Of a stretch of DNA of 64,000 bases, positions 44,424 to 56,052 are shown piece after piece. Source of the DNA: Dyella jiangningensis (GTDB lineage: Bacteria; Pseudomonadota; Gammaproteobacteria; Xanthomonadales; Rhodanobacteraceae). The position numbers were made by a program, and so were the translations under genes. The stretch spans positions 4,390,772-4,454,771 of the forward strand of contig CP007444.1 of NCBI GenBank assembly GCA_000632805.1. Direction: 5' to 3'. A model generated the notes under the pieces. The model saw nothing but the letters and a program-made list of their open reading frames with translations, made no database searches and had not been told where the DNA came from. Within the stretch, counting starts at the first letter, position 1. The number at the start of each line of letters is the position of its first letter.

Positions 44424-44472
44424 CTCCGGTTACGGTCAATCAGTTCACGCTTGACTTTCCAAGGGTAGCGTT

Positions 44473-45219
44473 ATGTTCCTGCAAACTTCTCCGGCCCCCG
44501 CGGGCGGTACCACCAACGCCGAAGCCATGAAGTCGATGGGCTTCGACCACCTCATTCACCACTTCGATTTCCTTGGCTGGATCGTGTTCGTGGTGCTGGT
44601 GGTGATGTCCTTCTCCTCCTGGTACTTCATCATTGCCAACGCGATCCGCAACGCCATGGTTCGCGGTCGCGCCGACAAGGTCATCAACGGCTTCTGGTCC
44701 AACGGCTCGACCCAGGACGCGATTCGCGAACTGGAAGCGCAGCCCAAGGGCGAACCGTTCTCGAAGATCGCCCTCGACGCCGCTTCGGCCGTCGCTCACC
44801 ATCAGCAGGCTTCGGCCGGTGGTGGTCGCCTCGCCGAGTCGCTCAGCCGCTCCGAGTTCATTGACCGCGCCCTGCGCCAGGCCGTTGCTCGCGAGAGCCT
44901 GCGCCTGGAAGGCGGCCTGACCCTGCTCGCCACGGTCGGTTCGTCGGCGCCGTTCATCGGTCTGCTCGGTACCGTGTGGGGCATCTACCACGCCCTGATC
45001 TCGATCTCGGCGTCCGGCAACGCTTCGATGGAAGCGGTGGCAGGTCCGGTGGGTGAAGCTCTGATCATGACCGCCTTCGGTCTGTTCACCGCTATCCCGG
45101 CCGTGCTGGCTTACAACTTCTTCAACCGCTCCAACCGTCTGACGTACGCTCAGTTCGACGAGTTCGCGCACGATCTGCACGACTTCTTCGCCACCGGCGC
45201 TCGCGTCGAAGGCAAGTGA
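44473..45219 (+). CDS. exbB: ExbB proton-channel protein of the TonB system
   Basis: A 248-residue protein of the MotA/TolQ/ExbB family with three membrane helices and the conserved GLLGTVWGIYHALI and ALIMTAFGLFTAIPAVLAYN segments. It forms the pentameric proton channel that drives TonB. The exbD start lies 11 bases after its stop, so the genes are one operon. Confidence 0.95.
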   Translation: MFLQTSPAPAGGTTNAEAMKSMGFDHLIHHFDFLGWIVFVVLVVMSFSSWYFIIANAIRNAMVRGRADKVINGFWSNGSTQDAIRELEAQPKGEPFSKIALDAASAVAHHQQASAGGGRLAESLSRSEFIDRALRQAVARESLRLEGGLTLLATVGSSAPFIGLLGTVWGIYHALISISASGNASMEAVAGPVGEALIMTAFGLFTAIPAVLAYNFFNRSNRLTYAQFDEFAHDLHDFFATGARVEGK

Positions 45220-45230
45220 GGATCTGACCC

Positions 45231-45644
45231 ATGGCGATGAGCACTGGAGATAATTCCGGCGGCCCGATGTCGGAAATCAACGTCACGCCGCTCGTCGACG
45301 TGATGCTGGTTCTCCTGATCATCTTCATGATCACGGCACCGCTGATGTCCCATCGAATCACGGTGGATCTGCCGACCGCCAATCCGAAAGTCTCGGATAA
45401 CGAGCCGGTAGAACCGATGGACTTGGCCGTGAAGCCGGATGGCACGCTGTATCTCAGTGACGTCGAAGTCACCGAGGGCGAGCTGAAGGCGCAGTTCGCG
45501 GTTGCGGCATCGAAGAGCCCGCAACCGGAACTGCAGATTCGCGCGGACAAGACGACGGAATACAAGGTCGTGAAGAAGGTCCTGGCCGACGCCAAGGAAG
45601 CAGGCATGGTCCATGTCGGTTTCATCACGACCGGCAAGGAGTAA
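45231..45644 (+). CDS. exbD1: ExbD protein, first copy
   Basis: A 137-residue protein with one membrane helix and the proton-carrying aspartate in INVTPLVDVMLVLLIIFM. The periplasmic part (PELQIRADKTTEYKVVKKVL) is the ExbD/TolR fold. A second exbD follows five bases after its stop codon, as in Xanthomonas. Confidence 0.94.
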   Translation: MAMSTGDNSGGPMSEINVTPLVDVMLVLLIIFMITAPLMSHRITVDLPTANPKVSDNEPVEPMDLAVKPDGTLYLSDVEVTEGELKAQFAVAASKSPQPELQIRADKTTEYKVVKKVLADAKEAGMVHVGFITTGKE

Positions 45645-45649
45645 GAGTC

Positions 45650-46066
45650 ATGGCATTTAGTTCTGGAAGTGGTAAGGGGCCGATGGCTGACATCAACGTC
45701 ACGCCGCTGGTCGACGTGATGCTGGTGCTGCTGATCATCTTCATGATCACGGCGCCGATGCTTACCCACAAAGTGAAGATCGATCTGCCGCAGCCGAACC
45801 CGAATGTGGTCCAGCCGGAAAACCCGCCGGAACCCGTTCGCCTGAAGATCGACCAGTCCGGCGCGCTGTACTGGAACGATACGCCGGTGGACGAGCTGGG
45901 TCTCAAGGCGCAGCTGGCGGTGATCGGTGGTCTGGGCGACCCGGCGAAGCAGCCGGAAGTGCAGATCAATGCGGACGATGGCGTTGCCTACGAGCACGTC
46001 GCCCGCGTTCTGGCCGATGCGAAGAGCTACGGCCTGACCAAGATCGGCTTCACCGAAGGTCAGTGA
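45650..46066 (+). CDS. exbD2: ExbD protein, second copy
   Basis: A 138-residue protein, MAFSSGSGKGPMADINVTPL, with the same VDVMLVLLIIFM helix as ExbD1 but a different periplasmic half (PNVVQPENPPEPVRLKIDQS). In Xanthomonas I recall ExbD2 being dispensable for iron uptake but needed for other TonB-linked traits; the same split may hold here. A terminator follows. Confidence 0.93.
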   Translation: MAFSSGSGKGPMADINVTPLVDVMLVLLIIFMITAPMLTHKVKIDLPQPNPNVVQPENPPEPVRLKIDQSGALYWNDTPVDELGLKAQLAVIGGLGDPAKQPEVQINADDGVAYEHVARVLADAKSYGLTKIGFTEGQ

Positions 46067-46098
46067 TTTCGCTGTAAACGCAGTAACACTACCCTTAG

Positions 46099-46129
46099 GA
46101 CCCCCGCCTTGTGCGGGGGTTCTTTTTTT
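46099..46129 (+). terminator. Rho-independent terminator after exbD2
   Basis: CCCCCGC-CTTGT-GCGGGGG followed by TTCTTTTTTT, 34 bases past the exbD2 stop. It ends the tonB operon. Confidence 0.95.
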
Positions 46130-46154
46130 GGGCTACTGGAAATTCGCTGCGAAC

Positions 46155-46168
46155 GTTTGGACGTCCAG
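46155..46168. promoter_or_regulatory. Recurrent CGTTTGGACGTCC site
   Basis: CGTTTGGACGTCC is the reverse complement of the GGACGTCCAAACG motif seen at 5982 and 9349. Here it lies downstream of exbD2 and of the pdxJ stop. Confidence 0.3.
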
Positions 46169-46183
46169 ACGGCCGTGAGGCTG

Positions 46184-46248
46184 ACCGCGCACTGGGTGCG
46201 CTCCTACAGGGCGACGTTGCTTTTGTAGGAGCGCACCCGGTGCGCGAT
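46184..46248. repeat. Close inverted pair of REP-like units
   Basis: Units at 46184-46208 and 46224-46248 with only 15 bases between. The orientation is opposite to most other pairs: the GTAG ends face inward. Confidence 0.85.
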
Positions 46249-46296
46249 CAATGCTGGTGCACCCTCGAAGACCGCGATGAACCTTCCAAGAAAGAC

Positions 46297-47040
46297 TCAG
46301 CGCAGGATCTGCAGGTAGTTGCGCACGGTCGTGGCCAAGCCTTCATACAGCGCTTCGCCGATCAGTGCATGGCCGATCGAGACTTCAGCCAGGCCGGGGA
46401 TGGCGGCCTTGAACGTGCCGAGGTTTGCCTGGCTGAGATCGTGGCCCGCATTCACCGCAAGGCCCGCGTGTTGTGCACGGCGCGCGGTATCGGCGCAACG
46501 TTCCAGTTCTTCCTGCACGTCGCTGGCGGCGAACGCATGCGCGTAGGGTCCGGTGTAGATCTCGATGCGTTGTACGCCGATGGCGGCGGCGGCCTCGAAG
46601 CCGGTCGCGCCAGCATCAACGAAAAGGCTTACGCGACAGCCGATGTCCGCGAGCTCCGCCACGATCGGTCGCAGCGTATCGATATCGCGCTCCAGATCGA
46701 AGCCGTGGTCAGAGGTGATCTGGCCGTCGCTGTCGGGGACCAGGGTCACCTGCGTGGGGCGCACCTCGCGTGCGAGGGCGATCAAGCCTGGATACGTTCC
46801 GCGCGCAGGGGCAAACGGATTGCCTTCTATGTTGTATTCCACGCGGCCCCGCAGTGTTGCGGCGAGCGCACGCACATCCTCGGGGCGCACATGACGCTGA
46901 TCGGGACGGGGATGCACGGTGATGCCGCCGCAGCCGGCGTCGATGCAGGTATGCGCGGCGCGCAGCATGTCGGGTTCGGTACCGCCGCGCGAATTGCGCA
47001 ACACGGCGATCTTGTTGAGGTTGACGCTGAGCAGGGTCAT
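46297..47040 (-). CDS. pdxJ: Pyridoxine 5'-phosphate synthase
   Basis: A 247-residue protein starting [20 protein letters not shown], with [20 protein letters not shown] and [15 protein letters not shown]. It joins deoxyxylulose 5-phosphate and 3-amino-2-oxopropyl phosphate to make pyridoxine 5'-phosphate, the last step of vitamin B6 ring synthesis. ATG 47040 is chosen because known PdxJ proteins start close to this motif. The phosphopantetheinyl transferase gene lies 72 bases upstream on the same strand. It is convergent with the tonB operon, an order also known from Xanthomonas. Confidence 0.95.
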   Translation of the reverse strand: MTLLSVNLNKIAVLRNSRGGTEPDMLRAAHTCIDAGCGGITVHPRPDQRHVRPEDVRALAATLRGRVEYNIEGNPFAPARGTYPGLIALAREVRPTQVTLVPDSDGQITSDHGFDLERDIDTLRPIVAELADIGCRVSLFVDAGATGFEAAAAIGVQRIEIYTGPYAHAFAASDVQEELERCADTARRAQHAGLAVNAGHDLSQANLGTFKAAIPGLAEVSIGHALIGEALYEGLATTVRNYLQILR

Positions 47041-47112
47041 GGGCTGTGCAGTACTCGCAGGCGTAGCGAAGTGAGGCGCCAAGACGGCGGCGGGTCGGAA
47101 ACAGTGCGCCGA

Positions 47113-47754
47113 TCAAACGGCGCCGGCAAGTGTCCACAAGCGGACACGCCGTGGCTCACCTTGCCAGGCCAGGCTGCCGACGTGGTCGTGGCCAAGCGCC
47201 AACCGATGCAGTTGCCACTGTCCGGCCTCGTGTCCTTCAAGGCGACCCAGCACGGGCCACTCGGATGTGCCGCCAATGCTGAGCCGGTGCAGCCCGAATG
47301 CCAGCCCACGGCCCAGAGCCTTGAGCACGGCCTCCTTGGCGGTCCACAGTTCGAGGAACGCGCGATCGCGCAACGCCTCGGGCAGGGACTCCAGTACGGC
47401 TGTCTCGTCCGGGCTGAAATAGCGGCGCGCGATCAGTAGCGCCTTGGGGTGCTGGCGTATCCGCTCGAGGTCGACGCCGGGAGAGATGCCGCGGGCAATC
47501 GCGATCAAGGCTTCGTCGTGGCTGTGTGACCAGTTGAAAGCGAAGGCATCGCGATGCGCACCCGCCAGCGCCGGCCGACCGTGCGGCGAATCCTCGAGCT
47601 GCACGGCTTCGGGCGGCTGCCCGAGATAGGCAGCCAGCATGTCGATCAGCGGTTCGCGGCCACGATGATGGTCGTAAGCCAGCCGCCACACGTGAACCTC
47701 GTCATCGCCCAGCCGCTCTGCTACTTTCGCTGGCGTCTGGCCGTCCGTCGTCAT
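47113..47754 (-). CDS. 4'-phosphopantetheinyl transferase (Sfp type)
   Basis: About 213 residues with the transferase motifs GVDLERIR and FLELWTAKEAVLKALGRGL, where the acidic residues bind magnesium. It moves the phosphopantetheine arm of CoA to a carrier protein, switching on fatty-acid, polyketide or peptide synthases. No such synthase lies nearby, so the carrier protein served is not known. The second ATG of MMTTDGQ is chosen because GAGGGG is properly spaced for it; the first (47757) is possible. It is divergent from the CrbS-type kinase gene. Confidence 0.88.
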   Translation of the reverse strand: MTTDGQTPAKVAERLGDDEVHVWRLAYDHHRGREPLIDMLAAYLGQPPEAVQLEDSPHGRPALAGAHRDAFAFNWSHSHDEALIAIARGISPGVDLERIRQHPKALLIARRYFSPDETAVLESLPEALRDRAFLELWTAKEAVLKALGRGLAFGLHRLSIGGTSEWPVLGRLEGHEAGQWQLHRLALGHDHVGSLAWQGEPRRVRLWTLAGAV

Positions 47755-47866
47755 CATCCCCTCATGTTGCCGGGTGTATGGCGATACTGACAAGCATGAC
47801 CGAGCCCGCCATGCCCGCCGCCTGGCCTAGCCATGGCACGGAAGCCCTCTCACGGAGTACCGCTGC

Positions 47867-50800
47867 TTGATCGCCGGATGGCTGCTGCTGCTGGTGTCAC
47901 TGCTCTACGTCGGCCTGCTGTTCGTGGTGGCCTACGCCGGTGACCGGCGCCCGTTGTATCCACGCCAACCGCGCCTGCGTCCGCTGGTCTACAGCCTGGC
48001 GCTCGCCGTGTATTGCTCGTCATGGACGTTCTACGGCGCCGTGGGTACGGCGGCGCGCGAAGGCTTGAGCTATCTGCCGATCTACCTCGGCCCGGTCGTG
48101 TTGTTCGTGTTCGGCTTTGGCCTGCTGCGCCGCCTGGTACTGCTCGCGCGCCAGCGCAACATCACCTCGATCGCCGACTTCATCGGCGCGCGCTTCGGCA
48201 AATCGCACGGGCTGGCTGCGCTCGTCGCGGTCATCGCGGTCATCGCCGTGGTGCCTTACCTTGCGCTGCAGTTCAAGGCCGTCGCGATGTCGTACGCGGT
48301 GCTCGGTGGCATGGGCACGCCGGGGGCCAACCAGTTCGGCGATAGTGCGTTGTGGTGCGCGATCCTGCTCGCGACCTTCGCCATCCTGTTCGGCACGCGC
48401 ACGATCGACGCCACCGAACACCATCACGGCATGATGCTCGCCATCGCCGTGGAATCGCTGATCAAGCTGATGACCTTCATAGCGCTCGCCGGCTACGCGC
48501 TGTGGCGCGGCCCGGGCTTGCAGGCGACGGCACAACTGCCCTTGCAGCAGATTTCCGAAGGCGTTTCGCCGGGTTTCCTTGCCCAGACATTGCTCGCGTT
48601 CTGCGCGATGTTCTGCCTGCCGCGCCAGTTCCAGATCGGCGTGGTGGAATGCGAAGACCCATCGGATCTTTCGCGCGCACGCTGGTTGTTTCCCACGTAC
48701 ATGGTGCTGATCAGCGTGGCAGTGTTGCCCATCGTCGCCGCCGGTCTGCAGCTTCCCCAGGTGCTTGGCGGCAACAAGGATGCCTGGGTGCTGACCCTGC
48801 CGATGAGTTATGGCGATCGCGGCATGGCGCTGCTCGCCTTCCTTGGCGGCTTTTCAGCGGCGACGGGCATGGTGATCGTTGCATCGGTGGCATTGTCGAC
48901 CATGATCAGCAACGACCTGGTCATGCCGATGCTGCTTCGCATACGCCGTTTTCGCCTGGACGAACGCGCTGACCTCTCGCAACTCGTGCTGCTCGTACGC
49001 CGCATCGCGATCATTGCGCTCGCGGCAATGGCCTACCTCTACTACCGGCTGGTGGCTGATACCACGAGCCTCGCCGACACCGGCCTGCTCGCGTTCGCCG
49101 CGGTCGCGCAGTTCGCGCCCGGCATCGTGGCGGCGCTGTACTGGCGCAGCGCAAGCCGCAAGGGCGTGGCGGTCGGCCTGGCTGCGGGGTTCTCGGTGTG
49201 GGTCTACACCTTGCTGGTTCCCGCGATGAGCCGGCCGGCCACCTGGTTGCAGACGGGTCCCATGGGCCTCAGCTGGTTGCAGCCGCAGGCGATGTTTCAC
49301 CTCAGCGGCTGGGACCCGGTGATGCACGGCACGTTCTGGTCGTTGCTGGTGAATGTGGCCTGCCTGATCTTCGTCTCGCTGCGTTTCCGCCCGAACCTGG
49401 AAGAACGCCTGCACGCCGCGATGTTCATCGACCCGTATGCGATCGACAGCCGCGGCGCCGGCGACTGGCGTGGCCGCGTTGCGGTGGCCGACCTGCGCAC
49501 GATCGCCGAACGCATCGTGGGCGAACGCACCAGCCAGCGCGCGTTCGACGAGTATGCCGAGCGCCGCGGCAAGCCGTTGCAACCCGGCGAGGCCGCCGAT
49601 CGCGCGCTCATCCAGTACACCGAGCGCCTGGTGGCCTCGGCCGTGGGCGCAGCGAGCGCACGTCGCATCCTGATGGGCGCGCTGTCGGGGTCCGGGCTCG
49701 ACATTGCCGAAGCCATGGCCTTGATGGACGAGGCCTCGCAGGAGCTTCGCTTCAATCGCGAACTGCTTTCCACCACGCTCGAAAACGTCTCGCAGGGCAT
49801 CAGCGTGGTCGATGCGAACATGCGGCTGGTCGCGTGGAACCGGCGTTACCTCGAGCTTTTCGACTACCCCGATGGCATGGTGTACGTCGGTGTGCCGGTG
49901 GCCGACCTGATCCGCTGGAACGCGGAGCACGGCGAATGCGGGCCGGGCGAAGTGGAAGCGCACGTGGCCAAGCGCATCGGACATATGCGCGCAGGGTCGC
50001 CGCATCTGTTCCAGCGCATTCGCCCCGATGGAACGGTGATCGAAATGCGTGGCCGCGCATTGCCCGGCGGCGGCTACGTAACCACCTATACCGACGTCAC
50101 CGCCTACAAGCATGCCGAACAAGCCTTGATCGAGGCGAACGAGAATCTGGAGCAGCGCGTCGATCAGCGCACGGCCGAATTGAGCGAAGCACTCAACGCC
50201 ACGGCCAACGCGCGACGCGATGCGGAGATGGCCAACGCATCGAAGACGCGCTTCCTTGCCGCCGCCAGTCACGACCTGCTGCAGCCGTTGAACGCGGCGC
50301 GGCTGTTCACGGCCGCGCTACGCCAGCATCCTGGCCTGGACGCCGAAGCAGGACAGCTCGCTGAACGTATCGACGCTTCATTCCGCGCCGCCGAAGACCT
50401 GCTCGATGCATTGCTCGATACATCGCGACTCGATGCCGGAAGCTACCGCGCCGATATCAGCAACATCGCATTGTCCGATCTGTTCGATTCGCTGAAGGCG
50501 CAATTCGCGGTGCTGTCCGAACAGCGTGGCCTGCGCCTGCGCGTGGTGCCAACGAAACTCGCGGTGCGCAGTGATCCGCAGCTGCTGCGCCGCATCCTGC
50601 AGAACTTCATCTCCAATGCACTGCGCTACACGCGCACAGGCAGCATTCTGGTCGGCGCTCGCCGGATGGGCAGCGACGTGCGTATCGAAGTGTGGGATAC
50701 AGGGCCCGGCATTGCCGCGGAACAGCGCGCACGCATTTTCGGTGAGTTTCAGCGGCTTGATCGCCCATCACCTTGGGGTGAAAAGGGCCTGGGCCTGGGG

Positions 50801-51334
50801 CTTTCCATCTGCGAGCGCATCGCCGGCATTCTCCATCACACGCTGGAGCTGGACTCACGCGAAGGCAAGGGCAGCCGCTTCGCCGTGCGCGTACCGCGCG
50901 CCGAAAGCGCCGTGCCACGTCGCCGCACATCGGTGCATCCGTTGCCCAACGAACAGTTGCCGCTGACCGTACTGTGCCTGGACAACGATCCGTCCATCCT
51001 CGACGGCATGCGCGCGCTGCTGCAGCGCTGGGGCGTGGACTGTCGTACTGCACTGGACGTGACGCAGGCGCATCAGGAACTTCAACGCGGGCACGTCGAT
51101 CTCATTCTCGCCGACTATCATCTGAGCGATGACATGGATGGCCTGCAGGCCTTGCAGCAACTGCGCACCAGCGTCGAGGACATGCCACCGGTGGCGATGA
51201 TCACCGCCGATGGCAGCAGTGAGCTCAAGCAGCGTGCGCGAGCGCTGGGTTACCCGATCCTGCACAAGCCGGTGCGGCCGGCGGCGTTGCGGGCGTTGTT
51301 GACGGCGTTGGTGCGAAGGCAGACGCCGGCGTAA
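47867..51334 (+). CDS. crbS: CrbS-type hybrid histidine kinase with sodium:solute symporter domain
   Basis: An 1155-residue protein. Residues 1 to about 500 are an SSS-family transporter-like membrane domain with about 13 helices. A PAS domain (about 640-750, GISVVDANMRLVAWNRRYLE), a coiled coil, a HisKA domain with His802 in AASHDLLQPLNA, an HATPase domain (NFISNALRYTR, GLGLGLSICERIA) and a receiver domain with Asp1083 follow. This is the layout of CrbS and CbrA. The neighbours, a LuxR-type regulator and acs, fit CrbS, which senses acetate-related signals and controls acetyl-CoA synthetase. Translation appears to start at TTG 47867, with GGAG about nine bases before; no ATG gives the conserved N-terminus. 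Confidence 0.88.
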   Translation: MIAGWLLLLVSLLYVGLLFVVAYAGDRRPLYPRQPRLRPLVYSLALAVYCSSWTFYGAVGTAAREGLSYLPIYLGPVVLFVFGFGLLRRLVLLARQRNITSIADFIGARFGKSHGLAALVAVIAVIAVVPYLALQFKAVAMSYAVLGGMGTPGANQFGDSALWCAILLATFAILFGTRTIDATEHHHGMMLAIAVESLIKLMTFIALAGYALWRGPGLQATAQLPLQQISEGVSPGFLAQTLLAFCAMFCLPRQFQIGVVECEDPSDLSRARWLFPTYMVLISVAVLPIVAAGLQLPQVLGGNKDAWVLTLPMSYGDRGMALLAFLGGFSAATGMVIVASVALSTMISNDLVMPMLLRIRRFRLDERADLSQLVLLVRRIAIIALAAMAYLYYRLVADTTSLADTGLLAFAAVAQFAPGIVAALYWRSASRKGVAVGLAAGFSVWVYTLLVPAMSRPATWLQTGPMGLSWLQPQAMFHLSGWDPVMHGTFWSLLVNVACLIFVSLRFRPNLEERLHAAMFIDPYAIDSRGAGDWRGRVAVADLRTIAERIVGERTSQRAFDEYAERRGKPLQPGEAADRALIQYTERLVASAVGAASARRILMGALSGSGLDIAEAMALMDEASQELRFNRELLSTTLENVSQGISVVDANMRLVAWNRRYLELFDYPDGMVYVGVPVADLIRWNAEHGECGPGEVEAHVAKRIGHMRAGSPHLFQRIRPDGTVIEMRGRALPGGGYVTTYTDVTAYKHAEQALIEANENLEQRVDQRTAELSEALNATANARRDAEMANASKTRFLAAASHDLLQPLNAARLFTAALRQHPGLDAEAGQLAERIDASFRAAEDLLDALLDTSRLDAGSYRADISNIALSDLFDSLKAQFAVLSEQRGLRLRVVPTKLAVRSDPQLLRRILQNFISNALRYTRTGSILVGARRMGSDVRIEVWDTGPGIAAEQRARIFGEFQRLDRPSPWGEKGLGLGLSICERIAGILHHTLELDSREGKGSRFAVRVPRAESAVPRRRTSVHPLPNEQLPLTVLCLDNDPSILDGMRALLQRWGVDCRTALDVTQAHQELQRGHVDLILADYHLSDDMDGLQALQQLRTSVEDMPPVAMITADGSSELKQRARALGYPILHKPVRPAALRALLTALVRRQTPA

Positions 51335-51354
51335 TCGCACGTGAGGTGGCGTCT

Positions 51355-51379
51355 GTCGCGCACAGGGTGCGCTCCCACA
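51355..51379. repeat. Single REP-like unit
   Basis: GTCGCGCACAGGGTGCGCTC followed by CCACA, in the 62-base gap between the kinase gene and its convergent response-regulator gene. No partner is seen within the gap. Confidence 0.85.
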
Positions 51380-51396
51380 GGCACCACCATCGCTAC

Positions 51397-52068
51397 CTAT
51401 TCGTCGTCGTCCGGCAACGGCGGCAAGGCTTCCTGATCGATCGCCAGATGGCTGGCGGCCAGCGCCACTTGCGTGCGGTTGTTTACGCCGAGCTTGCGCA
51501 TGATGGCGGTCATATGCGCTTTCACCGTCGCCTCGGAAACACCGAGGTCGTAGGCGATCTGCTTGTTGAGCAGGCCTTCGGCGATCATCGTGAGCACGCG
51601 GAACTGCTGCGGCGTCAGCGTGGCGATGCGATCGGCCACGGCGGCTTCATCAGGCTTCAGCTCCATGCCACCGCCGACGAACTGGTGCGGCAGCCACACG
51701 TCGCCATCGAGCACCTTGCGGATGGCGGTGATGATGTCCTCGCCCGGCGTGGATTTTGGAATGTAGGCCGACGCGCCATGCGCGAGCGCGCGGCGCGCGA
51801 CCTGCACGTCTTCATGGCCGGAGACCACGATGGTCGGCAAGCCCGGGAACTGGCCGCGAATATGCGCCAGCGCCGAGTAACCGCGTGCGCCCGGCATGTG
51901 CAGGTCGAGCAGCAGGAGTTCTGCGTCGGGGTATTGCTCGATGAGGCCGAGCAGGGAATAGACGCTGTCGGCGCAATGCACGTTGGCATGGGGAACGGCG
52001 GCCACCACGGCGCGCTGGAGCGCGTCGCGGAAGAGCGGGTGGTCGTCGGCGATCAGGACGTCTGGCAT
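51397..52068 (-). CDS. crbR: CrbR-type LuxR-family response regulator
   Basis: A 223-residue protein, MPDVLIADDHPLFRDALQRA. The receiver domain carries Asp55 (LLLLDLHMPG) and the conserved IPKS lysine. The C-terminal LuxR helix-turn-helix has LTPQQFRVLTMIAEGLLNKQ and VSEATVKAHMTAIMRKLGV. With the CrbS-type kinase on one side and acs on the other, it probably activates acs in response to acetate. It is convergent with the kinase gene and lies downstream of acs on the same strand. Confidence 0.9.
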   Translation of the reverse strand: MPDVLIADDHPLFRDALQRAVVAAVPHANVHCADSVYSLLGLIEQYPDAELLLLDLHMPGARGYSALAHIRGQFPGLPTIVVSGHEDVQVARRALAHGASAYIPKSTPGEDIITAIRKVLDGDVWLPHQFVGGGMELKPDEAAVADRIATLTPQQFRVLTMIAEGLLNKQIAYDLGVSEATVKAHMTAIMRKLGVNNRTQVALAASHLAIDQEALPPLPDDDE

Positions 52069-52087
52069 GGCAATGAAAGTGGTTCTC

Positions 52088-52211
52088 TGTGGGAGCGCAC
52101 CCTGTGCGCGACGGGCCAACAGGGCGGTGAAACCGTAAAGAATGTGCCGCGATAACCCTTCACAGGTAAAGCGATGCCATTCCGCGGTCGCGCACAGGGT
52201 GCGCTCCCACA
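52088..52211. repeat. Inverted pair of REP-like units
   Basis: Full units at 52088-52112 and 52187-52211 lie between acs and the regulator gene, so the two genes on the minus strand are separated by a REP pair. Confidence 0.9.
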
Positions 52212-52226
52212 GTGTGGGTTGGTCGA

Positions 52227-54167
<1,941 letters not shown>

Positions 54168-54383
54168 CGTGGGGCTCCTGCGGCCGGTGGTCCGGCCTCC
54201 TCATGCGTTGAATCCGCCGCAGCGCACCATGGCCGGCGGTAGCGCCCGAGTGTAGCGGTTGCCCGGTGATTGAGGCGTTTCGCCACGCTTTCGACTTTGG
54301 TCGAGGTTCGACCAATGGGGAATAGGCGCCCGCGTTGCAGCATGGACATGCTCGGGCCGGTCATCGACCTGGGGAGGCCTGCC

Positions 54384-55880
54384 ATGACATTTCCTACCAC
54401 CACCCGGAGCAGCCGGCTGCTGGCGATCAGTATCGCTTGCGCGCTGGCCCTACCGCTCGGGGCGCACGCACAAAGTACGACCAAGAGTTCGGGAAAAGGC
54501 AACGCGCGCGAACAGCAACTCGAGCAACGCGTGAACCAGCTGGAACAGGAACTGGCCGAACTGAAGGCCATGGTCCAGGAGCAGAAGCAGGCGACCACGC
54601 AGGCGGCGCAGACGGCGCAGCAGGCGCAGGCGACGGCCACGCAGGCCGCCACCACGGCGCAGGCCACCTCCACCAAGGTGGAAGCGGTGGCGCCGAACGG
54701 CAAGCCGACGTTCTCCACGGCGCCGGGCATGTCGGTCGCATTGCATGGCTTCGTCAGTGCCAGCGCGTTTGGCCAGGACAAGACCTTCACCTACGGCAAT
54801 GGCCAGAACGCGGAAATTCCCGCGGTACCGGCCGCGACCAACAAGGGTTCGCTCAGCGGCGTCGATGTGCGCAATACGCGTTTCTGGCTCGACTTCACCG
54901 GCGCCAAGTTCAACGAGAACTGGGGTGGCGGCGGTCGCATCGAGATGGACTTCTTCGGTGGCTTCAACGGTACCGGCGCGTATTCGCAGCAGCAGCCGAC
55001 GCCGCGTCTGCGCCAGGCGTACATGGATATCAGCAACCCGAGCACGGGCAGCACCATCCGCATCGGCCAGCAATGGGATCTGATGTTCCCGCTGGAAAAT
55101 ACGCCCACTTCGCTCTCGCATATTGCTTTCCCGCTCGGCTTCGGTGCCGGCTTCGTCGGTTGGCGTTATCCGGGCGTGGTATGGATGCAGGATCTCAACC
55201 ACGGCTCCGAAGGCGTGAAGTGGCGGCTTGATGTCGCCGCGTTCTCTGGCAACTGGAACGGGCCGAACGCCACCGGTGGCACCAACACCATCAACTACCT
55301 GACCGCGGGCAACGCGAACTTCCGTCCGCAGGTCGAGGCGCGCCTGCGGGTGGCCGACAAGGACTGGCTCGCCTACTTCGTGGCGCACTATTCCTCGCTC
55401 AACCTCAAGGGCGTGAATGGCTCGTTCCCCACGCCCATCAAGGACAAGATCGACAGCTACGGCTACGAGCTCGGTGGTCAGTGGAAGCCCGGTCCGTGGA
55501 CCTTCAAGGGCCTGATCTATTCGGGCAATGCGCTGGGCCAGATCTTCGGCGCCATGTCGCAATTCGGCGATATCGGCGAGGCGGGTGGCTATGTGCAGGC
55601 GGGTTACAACTTCACGCCGAAGTGGAGCGTCAACGCGTTCTACTCGCAGGCCAACCCGAGCCAGAGCGATGTACGGCGCTGGGTGATCGGCAGCAGCACC
55701 ACCGCCAACGGCTTGCTGAGGACGCAACAGGCTGCATTGAGCCTGCAATACGCCTCGGGCGCGTATGAGCTGGGCGTGGAATGGATGTACGACAAGCTCA
55801 AGTACCAGCCCGGCGTCCATGGCGAAACGCAGAACATCAACGGCAACCAGGTCAGCTTGAACGGCCTGTACAAGTTCTAA
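54384..55880 (+). CDS. DcaP-like outer-membrane porin
   Basis: A 498-residue protein with a signal peptide (ending GAHAQS), a coiled coil of heptads (EQQLEQRVNQLEQELAELKA) and a beta-barrel whose strands alternate polar and hydrophobic residues, ending NQVSLNGLYKF with the terminal aromatic. The coiled-coil-plus-barrel build matches DcaP-type trimeric channels for small negatively charged compounds such as dicarboxylates. GGGGAGG lies before the start. The gene lies between acs (divergent) and an MHS transporter (same direction). Confidence 0.8.
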   Translation: MTFPTTTRSSRLLAISIACALALPLGAHAQSTTKSSGKGNAREQQLEQRVNQLEQELAELKAMVQEQKQATTQAAQTAQQAQATATQAATTAQATSTKVEAVAPNGKPTFSTAPGMSVALHGFVSASAFGQDKTFTYGNGQNAEIPAVPAATNKGSLSGVDVRNTRFWLDFTGAKFNENWGGGGRIEMDFFGGFNGTGAYSQQQPTPRLRQAYMDISNPSTGSTIRIGQQWDLMFPLENTPTSLSHIAFPLGFGAGFVGWRYPGVVWMQDLNHGSEGVKWRLDVAAFSGNWNGPNATGGTNTINYLTAGNANFRPQVEARLRVADKDWLAYFVAHYSSLNLKGVNGSFPTPIKDKIDSYGYELGGQWKPGPWTFKGLIYSGNALGQIFGAMSQFGDIGEAGGYVQAGYNFTPKWSVNAFYSQANPSQSDVRRWVIGSSTTANGLLRTQQAALSLQYASGAYELGVEWMYDKLKYQPGVHGETQNINGNQVSLNGLYKF

Positions 55881-56052
55881 GGATTCACGGCGGCGACGCG
55901 GGAAGCGTTGCCGCCTGATCGGCCGGGGACAAGCGAAGGGAGGCGCCTGGACCCCACAGCGGAGAGAAGAGAAGGGCGGCAGTCGCCGCTCCGGCGGCTT
56001 GCACCCTGATTTCCACATCCCACTCCGACAGCAATCACCGAGGGCTTTCATC